From NCBI GenBank assembly GCA_019247865.1, contig JAFBAJ010000023.1, positions 1 to 7,159 on the forward strand: a DNA stretch of 7,159 nt. The letters are read 5' to 3'. Both the position numbers and the translations under genes were made by a program. The notes under the pieces are model-generated. The model did no database searches. It had not been told where the DNA came from and was given only the letters and a program-made list of their open reading frames with translations. The stretch is from Acidobacteriota bacterium (GTDB lineage: Bacteria > Acidobacteriota > Blastocatellia > Pyrinomonadales > Pyrinomonadaceae). Below, one piece after another: positions 1 through 6,417 of this stretch; positions within the stretch are counted from its first letter, which is position 1; every line of letters starts with the position of its first letter.

Positions 1-1859
1 TTATCTTTGCTATTGAGAATGTACCAGACGCCGCTCGACGGGCGAAAGACTGCCGGATCGGTCCGGCCATCAGCGTCGAAGTCGCCTGTCAAAGGGAGGT
101 CCGTCGTGCCGCCGAATTGTCGGGCAAGGAGGCTGCCGTTGGAGCTAAGCCGTATGTACCAGGTGCCGTTCGCGGGACGATAGACGGCCAGATCGCTGAA
201 GCCGTCATAATCGTAATCGCCCGGGACGGGCTTATCGCCTTTGGTTCCCCACTGAATGAGATTCCCCTGCCCGTCCGAGCTTTGCAAAATCCGCCACGCG
301 CCGTCTTTGAAAGTAGCGAAATCATCGCGGCCATCGCCATCGTAATCAACGCCCACCGGAACGTCTCCGGGCACGCCCCACACCTGCTGGCAAACTTGTG
401 TGCCGCACAGGCTATTCACATACCAGGTGTTATTCGACGGGCGATAGACGGCGATGGCAGACGCGCTCCCAGTGTATCTGCCCGGAACGAGATAGTCTCC
501 AGTCACGCCGAAGTTTGTGTTAAAGACGCCGCCAGTGCTCCTGCGGATAGACCAGGTACCGTCGGCCGGTCGGAAATATCCGATCTCTGTCCTTCTGTCT
601 CCGTCAAAGTCTGACTGCTTGCCCGCCAGGTCGCTGATGGTCAGATAGCGCCTCATCTTATCCGAGAAGACTATGATCTTGCCGTCCGGCTGCGCCAGCA
701 CGCCGCGCACTACGCCCGGCCCATGCGAGATAAGCTGGCCGATCACGCCGCTGTTCTTACTTTCGAGATTGACGGTGAGTGTGTACGGAGGTTCAGGCGG
801 AGAGACGTATGTGTACCGGACGATCTTGCCACCGGGCAGGAACACGCCGTTTCCGTCATAAAAGGTGTTACTGCTCAGCATGAGCTGGCTGTTCGGCAGG
901 AAAGTCGGGTCGAGCTGTGGGCCGTTGAAACGCGCGATCTTGATGCTGATGGCGACTATTTTTCCGTCAGCCTGCGGCCTCACAAACCTGAAGCCTATGC
1001 CCAGCGCATCCTCCCGCCCGTTTCGATAAGTCGTCAGGAACAGCGGCTCTCCGACCTGATCGAATTCTCCGATGACGAACTGACCTTTGAGGTCTATGTA
1101 AGCTCCCCCACCCACCAGAATTCTGCCGTCCGGCCGGACGTAGATGGCGCTCACCATGTCATGAGTCATACAGTTCGGGCCAGAGCCCAGAGGAACGAGG
1201 ACGACGCCGCGACCTCCCCTCAGAGTCCCGAAGCTCGGATCGAGCGTGCCGTCGCTCGTCAGGCGGGCCAGCATGAGCGAAGTGCTGCAGTTGCTCCCGC
1301 GCGCGACGCCGCCCTGGCCTCCGACCACTATTCTCCCGTCGGGCTGAATCGCCACTGAGTAAACAGTGTATCCGGTCTTGAAGAAGATGCCGCCATCGCC
1401 GAAAGAGCTATCCAGGCTTCCGTCCGGGTTGTAGCGCACCAGCGTCATCCCGCTGCTCGTGTAGCCCGCTGAATATCCGCCGACAACGATCTTCCCATCC
1501 GGCTGCAGCGCCGCACAGGTCGCCCAATCCAGGGCCTCCGTGACGACTGTGACCACGCGGCCGTTCGTGCCGAAGGAAGTGTCCGGGCTGCCGTCAGAGT
1601 TATAACGAGCCACTGTAAAGTTGTAATCGCTGATCGCATTATAATAGGAGCCGGCGGCGAGGATTTTGCCGTCGGGCTGCAATAAAAAAGCTACGCCGAG
1701 GCTGTCGGGCGGAGCCTCGCCGCCCGTGCCGAAGGTCGGATCGAGAGTGCCTGCCGCCGCCGCGACGCCAGCGCACAGAGCCAGGCAGAGGGCTGCGCAG
1801 ACGAGCTTGAGGCAATATTGTTGAAGTGATGGCTTTCGTGAAGACCGAATTAATCTCAT
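1..1859 (-). CDS. Secreted delta-60 repeat / FG-GAP-like repeat protein (3' end outside window)
   Basis: The frame is open from ATG at 1859 down to base 1: 619 codons without a stop, so the C-terminus lies outside the window. The start has AGAGGA (1869-1864) four bases upstream. Residues 1-36 form an export signal: basic n-region (R2, R5, R8, K9), a hydrophobic stretch of Leu/Ala/Cys, then AAAAG. No good lipobox is seen (Leu, not Gly/Ala/Ser, before C29). Residues 38 to ~410 hold delta-60 repeats with cores such as LQPDGKIVVGG and LVRYNPDGSLDSSFG. The first three or four are clear; later ones are degenerate, and the one starting at L316 is interrupted by a Pro-rich insertion. From D417 at least five FG-GAP/VCBS-like repeats follow (DYDGDGRDDFATF, DYDYDGFSDLAVYRPANGTW). 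Repeat 2 has lost the Asp loop and carries a Cys pair. The family is expected to be exported or surface-located; no enzymatic motif is visible and the ligand is unknown. Confidence 0.9.
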   Translation of the reverse strand, partial: MRLIRSSRKPSLQQYCLKLVCAALCLALCAGVAAAAGTLDPTFGTGGEAPPDSLGVAFLLQPDGKILAAGSYYNAISDYNFTVARYNSDGSPDTSFGTNGRVVTVVTEALDWATCAALQPDGKIVVGGYSAGYTSSGMTLVRYNPDGSLDSSFGDGGIFFKTGYTVYSVAIQPDGRIVVGGQGGVARGSNCSTSLMLARLTSDGTLDPSFGTLRGGRGVVLVPLGSGPNCMTHDMVSAIYVRPDGRILVGGGAYIDLKGQFVIGEFDQVGEPLFLTTYRNGREDALGIGFRFVRPQADGKIVAISIKIARFNGPQLDPTFLPNSQLMLSSNTFYDGNGVFLPGGKIVRYTYVSPPEPPYTLTVNLESKNSGVIGQLISHGPGVVRGVLAQPDGKIIVFSDKMRRYLTISDLAGKQSDFDGDRRTEIGYFRPADGTWSIRRSTGGVFNTNFGVTGDYLVPGRYTGSASAIAVYRPSNNTWYVNSLCGTQVCQQVWGVPGDVPVGVDYDGDGRDDFATFKDGAWRILQSSDGQGNLIQWGTKGDKPVPGDYDYDGFSDLAVYRPANGTWYIRLSSNGSLLARQFGGTTDLPLTGDFDADGRTDPAVFRPSSGVWYILNSKD

Positions 1860-1879
1860 GTATTCCTCTGGTCGGGACG

Positions 1880-1887
1880 GATGGCAA
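1880..1887 (-). promoter_or_regulatory. TTGCCATC motif, copy facing the leftward gene
   Basis: The minus strand reads TTGCCATC at 1887-1880, 20 bases before the ATG of the leftward gene. The same 8-mer occurs on the plus strand at 2005-2012 and 2155-2162, where its first six bases fit a -35 box. Here the sequence 17 bases downstream (AATACA) is a poor -10 and would leave almost no leader, so this copy is more likely a binding site or coincidence than a promoter. Confidence 0.25.
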
Positions 1888-2004
1888 AAGCTGATTTGAC
1901 GGGATGGGAAACCGCGTAGGCGAAGCTCTGAACAACCATCCAACGCTGGCGACGGCTGGGATATTAGCACGCAGCAATGATTTCCGGCAGGGAAAACCTT
2001 GCAT

Positions 2005-2033
2005 TTGCCATCTCGGCCGAAGTCCTGTAATAT
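2005..2033 (+). promoter_or_regulatory. Putative sigma70-type promoter P1
   Basis: TTGCCA (2005-2010) matches five of six bases of the TTGACA -35 consensus. It is followed by exactly 17 bases and then TAATAT (2028-2033), four of six against TATAAT. Transcription would begin near 2040 and meet the hairpin at 2071 almost at once, so this site would drive either a short RNA or an attenuated leader of the downstream sensor gene. This is read from sequence only. Confidence 0.45.
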
Positions 2034-2039
2034 CCTTTC

Positions 2040-2112
2040 CAACAGGCTTGAGGCTGAATGTCTCACGCTAGAGAGCGCAAGCGTAGTGAGGACGCTTGCG
2101 CTTTCGCTTTTT
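2040..2112 (+). ncRNA. Candidate ~70-nt small RNA or attenuated leader
   Basis: The segment lies between putative promoter P1 and the T-run of a strong hairpin. It would be a transcript of roughly 70 bases made of a ~30-nt single-stranded 5' part and a terminator stem. The upstream bases 2062-2069 (CTCACGCT) can also pair with AGCG and TGAG inside 2080-2090, with TAG bulged, a pairing that would compete with the terminator stem. That would allow terminator/antiterminator switching. No known RNA family is recognised. Confidence 0.3.
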
Positions 2113-2114
2113 AA
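2058..2114 (+). CDS. Possible 18-codon leader peptide overlapping the hairpin
   Basis: ATG at 2058 opens an 18-residue frame, MSHARERKRSEDACAFAF, ending in TAA at 2112-2114 directly after the T-run. A weak GAGG (2050-2053) precedes it by four bases. The frame runs through both arms of the terminator-like stem, so a translating ribosome would keep the stem open. Frames this short arise easily by chance, and much of this one is simply the palindrome read through. I list it only because its ends coincide with the putative transcript. Confidence 0.15.
   Translation: MSHARERKRSEDACAFAF
2071..2112 (+). terminator. Rho-independent terminator-like hairpin
   Basis: The arms AGCGCAAGCGT (2074-2084) and ACGCTTGCGCT (2092-2102) pair perfectly over 11 bp. 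Three more pairs (2071-2073 with 2103-2105, one G-U) extend the stem to 14 bp around the seven-base loop AGTGAGG. After CGC... a run of five T follows (2108-2112). The T-run is only on the plus-strand side, so termination would act rightward. Since no gene ends just upstream, it is an attenuator, the end of a small RNA, or a dispersed intergenic palindrome. Confidence 0.55.
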
Positions 2115-2154
2115 ACCGTTTCCATAAAAATGAACTGTCGTCCGGTTTTTTCTC

Positions 2155-2181
2155 TTGCCATCAACGGCCAAGATGTATAAA
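2155..2181 (+). promoter_or_regulatory. Putative promoter P2 for the sensor gene
   Basis: TTGCCA (2155-2160) and TATAAA (2176-2181) resemble -35 and -10 boxes but are only 15 bases apart, shorter than the preferred 17. Transcription would start near 2188, about 75 bases before the ATG at 2264, downstream of the hairpin and so independent of it. Sequence around it resembles P1: TTGCCATC, then CGGCC and AAG shortly after. Confidence 0.35.
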
Positions 2182-2263
2182 CTGCGTTTAAGGCAGAGAT
2201 TCGCTGCCGTCACCACTATAAGAGCTCTTCCCGACGCACGCCAAAGGAGCTGGGGCAATCTAA

Positions 2264-3916
2264 ATGGTTGAATCAGGGGACTTTCCGTCTCAAGCTGCTG
2301 TGTCTCAATTAACATCCGAGATCAACTTAGCGCATACGCCGCAGGCTTTGGTCTGCGCGCTGGCTGGAGAAGCGGTCAGGCGTCTGGTCAGCTTCGATCG
2401 CTGCACGCTGGTGCTGCCGGAGGCCGACGGCGCGGGTTTGCGCATCTGGCGCGCGGACGGTGCGGCCTGCGCTGAGTGTTCGACGGCGACGGGTTTCAGC
2501 GCTGCGCATCAGCTGATGTCGCGCGTCCTGCGGGACGCGGCGGCGGCCGTCTTCGACGAGCGCGAGCTGAGCTGCGAGTACACGAACCATTTCGGCCACG
2601 AAGCCAGGTCCGTGCTCGCCCTGCCGCTCTCTTACGGCGGGCAGGCGCTCGGCCTGATCTGCTTTTCCAGCGACGCGGCGGACGTGTACCGGCGCGAGGA
2701 CACAGAGAGGTTGTTGTGGCTGGCGGATCATGTGGCGGCGGCGGCGCAGGCGCTCATGCTGCGCGCGCGGCTGGAGGCGCAGGCGGACATGCGCTCCGAG
2801 ATGGAGCGGCTCAGGAGCGGTTTCGTCAACACGCTGGTAAGAGACATACGGTTGCCTCTGACGAGCGTGCTCGGGCTGCTGGAGCTTTTCGAGAGCAAGC
2901 TACAGGCGCGCGAGGCTTTCGATCTGGAAGACCGCAGTCTCTTAACGTCCGCGCTTGAGAACGGCGACCGCATGCGTCGCCTGCTGGACGATCATCTGGA
3001 AGTCGCGCGCCAGCAGGAGCAGCCGCTGGTGCTGCACCAGACGGAATTGAAGGCCGCACCGCTGCTCGAAGGAATCGTCGAGCCCCTGCGCGGCGAAGCG
3101 GCTCTGCGCGGCGTCGAGATCAACGTTCAGGTCGGCGACACGCAACTGAGCCTGCACGCGGACATACGCCACACACGGCGCGCGCTCTCGCATCTCTTGC
3201 TGACCGCGCTCGCGGCGACGCCGGACGGCGGCGCGATCAACGTAGAGGCGCAGGAGATCACAGGCACGCGTGTCGGAGACGAAGGTCGCCGCCTCGTCAT
3301 CATCAACATCACAGATTCCGGCCCGGGCTTTCCGGCTGAAGAAGTGCCGTTCGTCTTTGACGCTTTCTGGCAAGCGCCGGGCACGCGCCGGGACGTGGCG
3401 AGCGGAGTCGGCCTCGCCATCGTGCGGCGCATCGCGGCAGCGCATGGCGGCAACGTCACCGTGCGGAGCCAGCAAGGCGTCGGCACAGTTTATTCATTAG
3501 TTCTGCCCTCCGGCCGCGTCGAAACGTTTGAGCCTAAGCCCTGCGTGCTGGTCGTGGACGACGTGCCGGACATCATGCTGCTGCTCGGCAAGCTGGTCGA
3601 GCGAATGGGTTATCAGGCCGAGACTGCTTCCTGCGCCGTGGAGGCGCTCGAAATTCTGCGCCGCAGAGAGGTGGACTTGGTCATCACGGACTGGGCCATG
3701 CCGGGCATGAACGGCGGCGAGCTCATCGCCGAGCTCAAGCGTGAACCGGAGTGGAGCGACATTCCTTCCATCGTCCTGACAGGGCACGACACGGACGCCG
3801 AGCGCGACGAGGCGCTGGCGGCCGGATGCGACTCCTTTCTGGTCAAGCCGGTCAAGCGCGACGAGCTGCAACGAGTCATCCGGCAGCTCCTGCTCGCGAC
3901 CCCGGTCCTGCAGTAG
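2264..3916 (+). CDS. GAF-domain hybrid sensor (pseudo)histidine kinase with receiver domain
   Basis: The 550-residue protein has no signal peptide or membrane helix, so it is cytoplasmic. A GAF sensor domain covers about residues 25-165 (RSVLALPLSYGGQALGLICF is its typical core). A helical linker precedes a HisKA-like dimerisation region (~180-250), then a HATPase domain (~265-418), then a receiver domain (~428-545). The receiver is complete: D432/D433, phosphoacceptor D476 in ITDWAMPGMNG, T506 and K528. The ATP domain keeps G1 (D351-S-G-P-G), an F-box (FVFDAFW) and G2 (G381-V-G383-L). However, the H-box reads NTLVRDIRLPLTS, with Arg193 where His is expected, and the N-box reads HLLLTALAATPDGG, with Thr314 in place of the Mg-binding Asn. 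Autophosphorylation is therefore doubtful; the receiver may be phosphorylated by another kinase. In-frame TAA directly before ATG 2264 fixes the start; AAAGGAG (2243-2249) lies an unusually long 14 bases upstream. The gene stands alone between surface-protein genes, and its input and output are unknown. Confidence 0.93.
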   Translation: MVESGDFPSQAAVSQLTSEINLAHTPQALVCALAGEAVRRLVSFDRCTLVLPEADGAGLRIWRADGAACAECSTATGFSAAHQLMSRVLRDAAAAVFDERELSCEYTNHFGHEARSVLALPLSYGGQALGLICFSSDAADVYRREDTERLLWLADHVAAAAQALMLRARLEAQADMRSEMERLRSGFVNTLVRDIRLPLTSVLGLLELFESKLQAREAFDLEDRSLLTSALENGDRMRRLLDDHLEVARQQEQPLVLHQTELKAAPLLEGIVEPLRGEAALRGVEINVQVGDTQLSLHADIRHTRRALSHLLLTALAATPDGGAINVEAQEITGTRVGDEGRRLVIINITDSGPGFPAEEVPFVFDAFWQAPGTRRDVASGVGLAIVRRIAAAHGGNVTVRSQQGVGTVYSLVLPSGRVETFEPKPCVLVVDDVPDIMLLLGKLVERMGYQAETASCAVEALEILRRREVDLVITDWAMPGMNGGELIAELKREPEWSDIPSIVLTGHDTDAERDEALAAGCDSFLVKPVKRDELQRVIRQLLLATPVLQ

Positions 3917-3941
3917 ACAACCTTTTATTTCATCCACTTGA

Positions 3942-3982
3942 AGGCCGTCACAAACTGCCACGCATGGCAGAGGTGACGGCCT
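3942..3982 (+). terminator. Two-tier perfect hairpin after the sensor gene
   Basis: AGGCCGTCAC (3942-3951) pairs perfectly with GTGACGGCCT (3973-3982). Within the loop CTGCCA (3955-3960) pairs with TGGCAG (3965-3970) around CGCA, with small AAA/AG internal bulges. It starts 25 bases after the sensor stop codon. It is followed by AT-rich sequence (ATTATAATTT) rather than a clean T-run, so it is a likely but not classical terminator. The same palindrome could also be an operator, since TATAAT directly follows it. Confidence 0.5.
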
Positions 3983-4000
3983 ATTATAATTTCCGAGACC

Positions 4001-4030
4001 TTGCCGCAGCAGCTTGAATTGAGATATCTT
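4001..4030 (+). promoter_or_regulatory. Weak promoter candidate upstream of the complete delta-60 gene
   Basis: TTGCCG (4001-4006) and TATCTT (4025-4030) are separated by 18 bases, each matching four of six consensus positions. The start would lie about 40 bases before GTG 4080. The match is modest and may be chance. The alternative is the perfect TATAAT at 3985-3990, which has no -35 box at usable distance. Confidence 0.25.
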
Positions 4031-4079
4031 TGCGGGCGTCGCAGAGCTTCCATCCGACTCTTTCAATAAAGGATACACC

Positions 4080-6287
4080 GTGCGCGAACAACGTCCCCCC
4101 GCCTTCCTTCCCCGTCGCCAATCCATAGCCTTCATCATCGCCGTGCTGTTTGTCTCTCTGTTTTTGAGGGGCACGGCGGAGGGCGCGGGCGAGCTGGACC
4201 AGTCGTTCGGCAACAGCGGCAAAACCTTCACGAACTTTTCCAATATGAGGGATGTCGTTTACGACATGGCCGTGCAGCCGGACGGCAAGATCGTGGCGGT
4301 CGGGTTTACCACTTATGTCAATTCCAGCAACATCGTTGACACCAATTTCGCGCTGGCCCGCTACAACCCGGACGGCAGTCTTGACGGCACGTTCGGCAGC
4401 GGCGGGAAGGTCTCCACGGACTTCAATAACACGGACGACGTGGCCTACGCCGTAGCCCTTCAGCCGGACGGCAGGATCGTCGTCGTCGGCTCGACTTTAA
4501 GCATCCCTTACAGCGGAAGCCCGGATTTTGCGGTGGCGCGGTATAACAGCGACGGCACGCTTGATAATACTTTCGGGAGCGGTGGAAAAGTCACCTCCGA
4601 TTTTGAGACGACGGACAACGCGGCGAAGGCGGTCGTCATTCAACCGGACGGCAAGATCGTCGTCGGAGGTTATGCAGTGGTCCACCATCCCTTCAGCTGG
4701 GATCAGGATTATGCCCTGATTCGTTTGAACGGCGACGGGAGCTTCGATAATACCTTCGACGGTGACGGCAAACTGACGACGAACTTTCTCAGCGCAGGCC
4801 CTTACTCCAGCGAGTCCATCACGTCTCTGGCGCTCTATCCTGACGGCCGCATCCTGGCCGGAGGCTCAAACAACTACACAGGTGTGTCCCTCGCTCGCTA
4901 TAATTTCAATGGCAGCCCGGACGGAACCTTCGACACGGATGGTCAAGTCATCGCACAGCCTTTCTCAACTAATGGTTATACGCTGCGTGCGCTGGCCCTC
5001 CAGCCGGACGGCAAGATCGTGACGGCGGGCACGACGACCTTCAGCTACAACACCTACACTCCGCGCGCCTTCGCGTTGGTTCGATATAACGTGGACGGCG
5101 GCCTGGATACATCTTTCAGCGGTGACGGCGGAGCCTCTCTCTCTCCTGCCGCCGGGGATGAGATCGCGACTGACGTGGCCCTCGCGTCCGGCGGAAAGAT
5201 CGTGGTGGCGGGCTACAGCCCGGCAATCGGTTTCACAGTGGCGCGGTTCCAAAGCAACGGCAACCTCGATCCGGTGTTCGGTGCGAGCGGCAGGTTCTAC
5301 ACCAGCATCAACGGAAGCATTTCGCCAGCCTTTGCCGTTGCCATACAGGCCGACGGCAAGATACTGGTCGGAGGTCAGACGACTGAGCTGGCTCCGGAAG
5401 TCTGTGATTTCGCCATCGTGCGTTATCAGGCCAACCCTGCGTCTCTGCCCATCCGTTCGGACTTTGACGGAGACGGCAGATCCGACCTCGCCGTCTTTCG
5501 TCCCGCAGACGGCAACTGGTATGTCATCAACAGCTCGAACGGCGCATTCAGCGCGCAGCCCTTCGGCGCGAGCGGCGACATCGCCGCGCCCGGCGATTAC
5601 GACGGCGATGGCGGACGCACAGACTACGCTGTCTTTCGCCCTTCAAACGGAACCTGGTATGTACGCAGCAGCTCCGACAACTCTTTCCGCGCAGTGCCGT
5701 TCGGCGCTAACGGCGACGTGCCCGTCGCGGCAGATTATGACGGCGATGCTAAGACAGACCTCGCAGTCTTTCGTCCCTCGAACGGCTACTGGTATATCCT
5801 CAGAAGCTCGGACAACGGATTTCAGGCCGTGTCATTCGGCACTGCTACGGACAAGCTCGTGCCCGGCTATTACGACAATGACAGCAAGGCCGACATCGCA
5901 GTCTTCCGCGAGAGCACCGGGAACTGGTACATCCTGGAGAGCTCAACCAACTCTCTGAGCGTTGGGAATCTGGGAAGCAGCGGCGACCAGCCGGTTCCAG
6001 GCGATTATGACGCAGACGGAAAGTTCGATCTCGCTGTGTTCCGTCCGAGCACAGGCTTCTGGTACATCTATCAGAGCAGATACGGCGCTCCGGTTTACGT
6101 GAGATGGGGCGCGGTCGGAGACATCGCCGTGCCGGGCGACTTTAACGGAGACTTTGTGACGGATGTCTGCGTCTGGCGTCCGAGCGGCGGCGACTGGTAT
6201 CACTACGTCCCGTCCAACTACGGGACTCCGGCCATCCACTTCGGCGCGAGCGGAGATACGCCGGTGCTGAAAGCATACCTGCCATAA
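4080..6287 (+). CDS. Secreted delta-60 repeat / FG-GAP-like repeat protein (complete)
   Basis: This is a complete 735-residue protein. I accept the GTG start because AAAGGA (4068-4073) lies six bases upstream and because the neighbouring paralog's ATG aligns to it exactly, with no indel over the first 171 bases. Residues 1-36 are an export signal (basic n-region with R12/R13, hydrophobic core IAFIIAVLFVSLFL, then a small-residue end). Residues 39 to ~455 contain seven delta-60 repeats, each with a QPDGKIV-like strand and an ARYN.DG..D.TFG turn. From D461 to the end there are six ~46-residue FG-GAP/VCBS-like repeats (DFDGDGRSDLAVFRPADGNW first). Repeats 1, 2, 3 and 5 keep most Asp ligands of the calcium-type loop; repeats 4 (YYDNDSKAD) and 6 (DFNGDFVTD) have changed. 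The protein ends in the last repeat with no anchor, LPXTG or sorting tail. It is probably an extracellular beta-propeller-like or adhesive protein; no catalytic motif is seen and the ligand is unknown. Confidence 0.94.
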   Translation: MREQRPPAFLPRRQSIAFIIAVLFVSLFLRGTAEGAGELDQSFGNSGKTFTNFSNMRDVVYDMAVQPDGKIVAVGFTTYVNSSNIVDTNFALARYNPDGSLDGTFGSGGKVSTDFNNTDDVAYAVALQPDGRIVVVGSTLSIPYSGSPDFAVARYNSDGTLDNTFGSGGKVTSDFETTDNAAKAVVIQPDGKIVVGGYAVVHHPFSWDQDYALIRLNGDGSFDNTFDGDGKLTTNFLSAGPYSSESITSLALYPDGRILAGGSNNYTGVSLARYNFNGSPDGTFDTDGQVIAQPFSTNGYTLRALALQPDGKIVTAGTTTFSYNTYTPRAFALVRYNVDGGLDTSFSGDGGASLSPAAGDEIATDVALASGGKIVVAGYSPAIGFTVARFQSNGNLDPVFGASGRFYTSINGSISPAFAVAIQADGKILVGGQTTELAPEVCDFAIVRYQANPASLPIRSDFDGDGRSDLAVFRPADGNWYVINSSNGAFSAQPFGASGDIAAPGDYDGDGGRTDYAVFRPSNGTWYVRSSSDNSFRAVPFGANGDVPVAADYDGDAKTDLAVFRPSNGYWYILRSSDNGFQAVSFGTATDKLVPGYYDNDSKADIAVFRESTGNWYILESSTNSLSVGNLGSSGDQPVPGDYDADGKFDLAVFRPSTGFWYIYQSRYGAPVYVRWGAVGDIAVPGDFNGDFVTDVCVWRPSGGDWYHYVPSNYGTPAIHFGASGDTPVLKAYLP
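4251..4304 (+). repeat. Paralogous block A (partner at 6626-6679)
   Basis: These 54 bases recur in the next gene at 6626-6679 with a single difference (T at 4259, G at 6634). Both copies start 171 bases after their gene's start codon. They encode DVVYDMAVQPDGKIVAVG, the first delta-60 core. Identity in third codon positions points to recent duplication or gene conversion rather than protein-level constraint alone. Confidence 0.85.
4721..4784 (+). repeat. Paralogous block B (partner at 7084-7147)
   Basis: These 64 bases recur at 7084-7147 with two synonymous differences. They encode the turn RLNGDGSFDNTFDGDG and the start of the next delta-60 repeat. Relative to the start codons the two copies are offset by 12 bases, so the genes differ by a net four codons between blocks A and B, in the variable loops. 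Confidence 0.85.
5460..6284 (+). repeat. Six tandem FG-GAP/VCBS-like repeats within the delta-60 gene
   Basis: Six units of about 46 residues begin at DFDGDGRSD, DYDGDGGRTD, DYDGDAKTD, YYDNDSKAD, DYDADGKFD and DFNGDFVTD. Each continues with AVFRPS.G.WYI, a variable ~10-residue strand, and FG..GD.PVPG. The period and the Asp-rich loop match integrin-like FG-GAP or VCBS blades, which usually assemble as a propeller. The second unit has one extra residue in its loop. The minus-strand gene carries the same array from its residue 417. Confidence 0.8.
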
Positions 6288-6313
6288 ATCCGGCAGCAGC
6301 ACGAAACAGGGCG

Positions 6314-6346
6314 GCGCGCGAGTAAACATCGTGCGCTTCTCTTCTT
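6314..6346 (+). terminator. Terminator-like hairpin after the complete delta-60 gene
   Basis: GCGCGCG (6314-6320) pairs with CGTGCGC (6330-6336) over seven bp including one G-U, with a nine-base loop. The pyrimidine-rich TTCTCTTCTT follows. It begins 26 bases after the TAA at 6285-6287. The tail is not a pure T-run, so efficiency is uncertain. Confidence 0.4.
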
Positions 6347-6417
6347 AGAAGCTGTTTGGAAAAAGGATTCAAGGCTATCAACATTGCGCCGCTCCGCGCC
6401 TTTTTCAAATAGCTTCT
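6347..6417. repeat. Long imperfect inverted repeat between the tandem paralogs
   Basis: The arm at 6347-6366 (AGAAGCTGTTTGGAAAAAGG) is the reverse complement of 6399-6417 (CCTTTTTCAAATAGCTTCT) except for one wobble-compatible change and one extra G. The loop of 32 bases holds a small GCGC/GCGC stem. A T-run (6422-6426) follows the right arm, so it could act as a rightward terminator, giving a double terminator with 6314-6346. CTTCTTAG is repeated directly at 6341-6348 and 6413-6420. It might instead be a small dispersed MITE-like element; the window holds no second copy to test this. Confidence 0.55.

Larger units (their letters stand above)
1860..2263. other. Divergent intergenic region between secreted protein gene and sensor gene
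   Basis: About 400 bases separate the leftward secreted-protein gene from the rightward sensor gene. I find no convincing protein gene of ordinary size in it. It contains two plus-strand promoter-like sites (2005-2033 and 2155-2181), a hairpin with a T-run (2071-2112), an 18-codon frame across that hairpin, and three copies of the 8-mer TTGCCATC. For the leftward gene, the best -10-like sequence is TAATAT on the minus strand at 1966-1961, but no matching -35 is present, so that promoter is unassigned. The stretch 1888-1960 shows nothing I can name. Confidence 0.6.

Noticed and set aside
117..1358. Plus-strand open frames of 165 and 211 codons opposite the leftward gene
   Set aside because: They are antisense to the minus-strand delta-60 gene, whose frame carries signal peptide and repeat motifs throughout. 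The antisense translations show only reversed-repeat periodicity and no domain.
1771..1776. Lipoprotein attachment at C29 of the minus-strand protein
   Set aside because: The residue before Cys is Leu, not Gly, Ala or Ser, and a signal-peptidase I-type AAAA end follows.
1639..2004. Minus-strand 121-codon frame starting in the intergenic region
   Set aside because: It overlaps the signal-peptide end of the delta-60 gene in another frame, has low-complexity Arg-rich sequence, no good ribosome site and no recognisable domain.
2840..2842. Sequencing error as the cause of the missing H-box His
   Set aside because: AGA differs from CAC and CAT at every base, and the frame and flanking H-box residues are intact.
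2476..2958. Plus-strand 160-codon frame inside the sensor gene
   Set aside because: Gly/Ala/Arg-rich shadow in a second frame of a G+C-rich gene; the GAF and H-box motifs are in the main frame.
3985..3990. TATAAT as a standard sigma70 promoter
   Set aside because: The hexamer is perfect, but the bases 16-18 upstream are inside the inner hairpin and do not resemble TTGACA; kept only as a possible activated promoter.
3497..4243. Minus-strand 248-codon frame across the sensor 3' end and the next gene's start
   Set aside because: It is antisense to the conserved receiver domain and to a signal peptide, and also crosses the 3942-3982 hairpin. Length is explained by high G+C.
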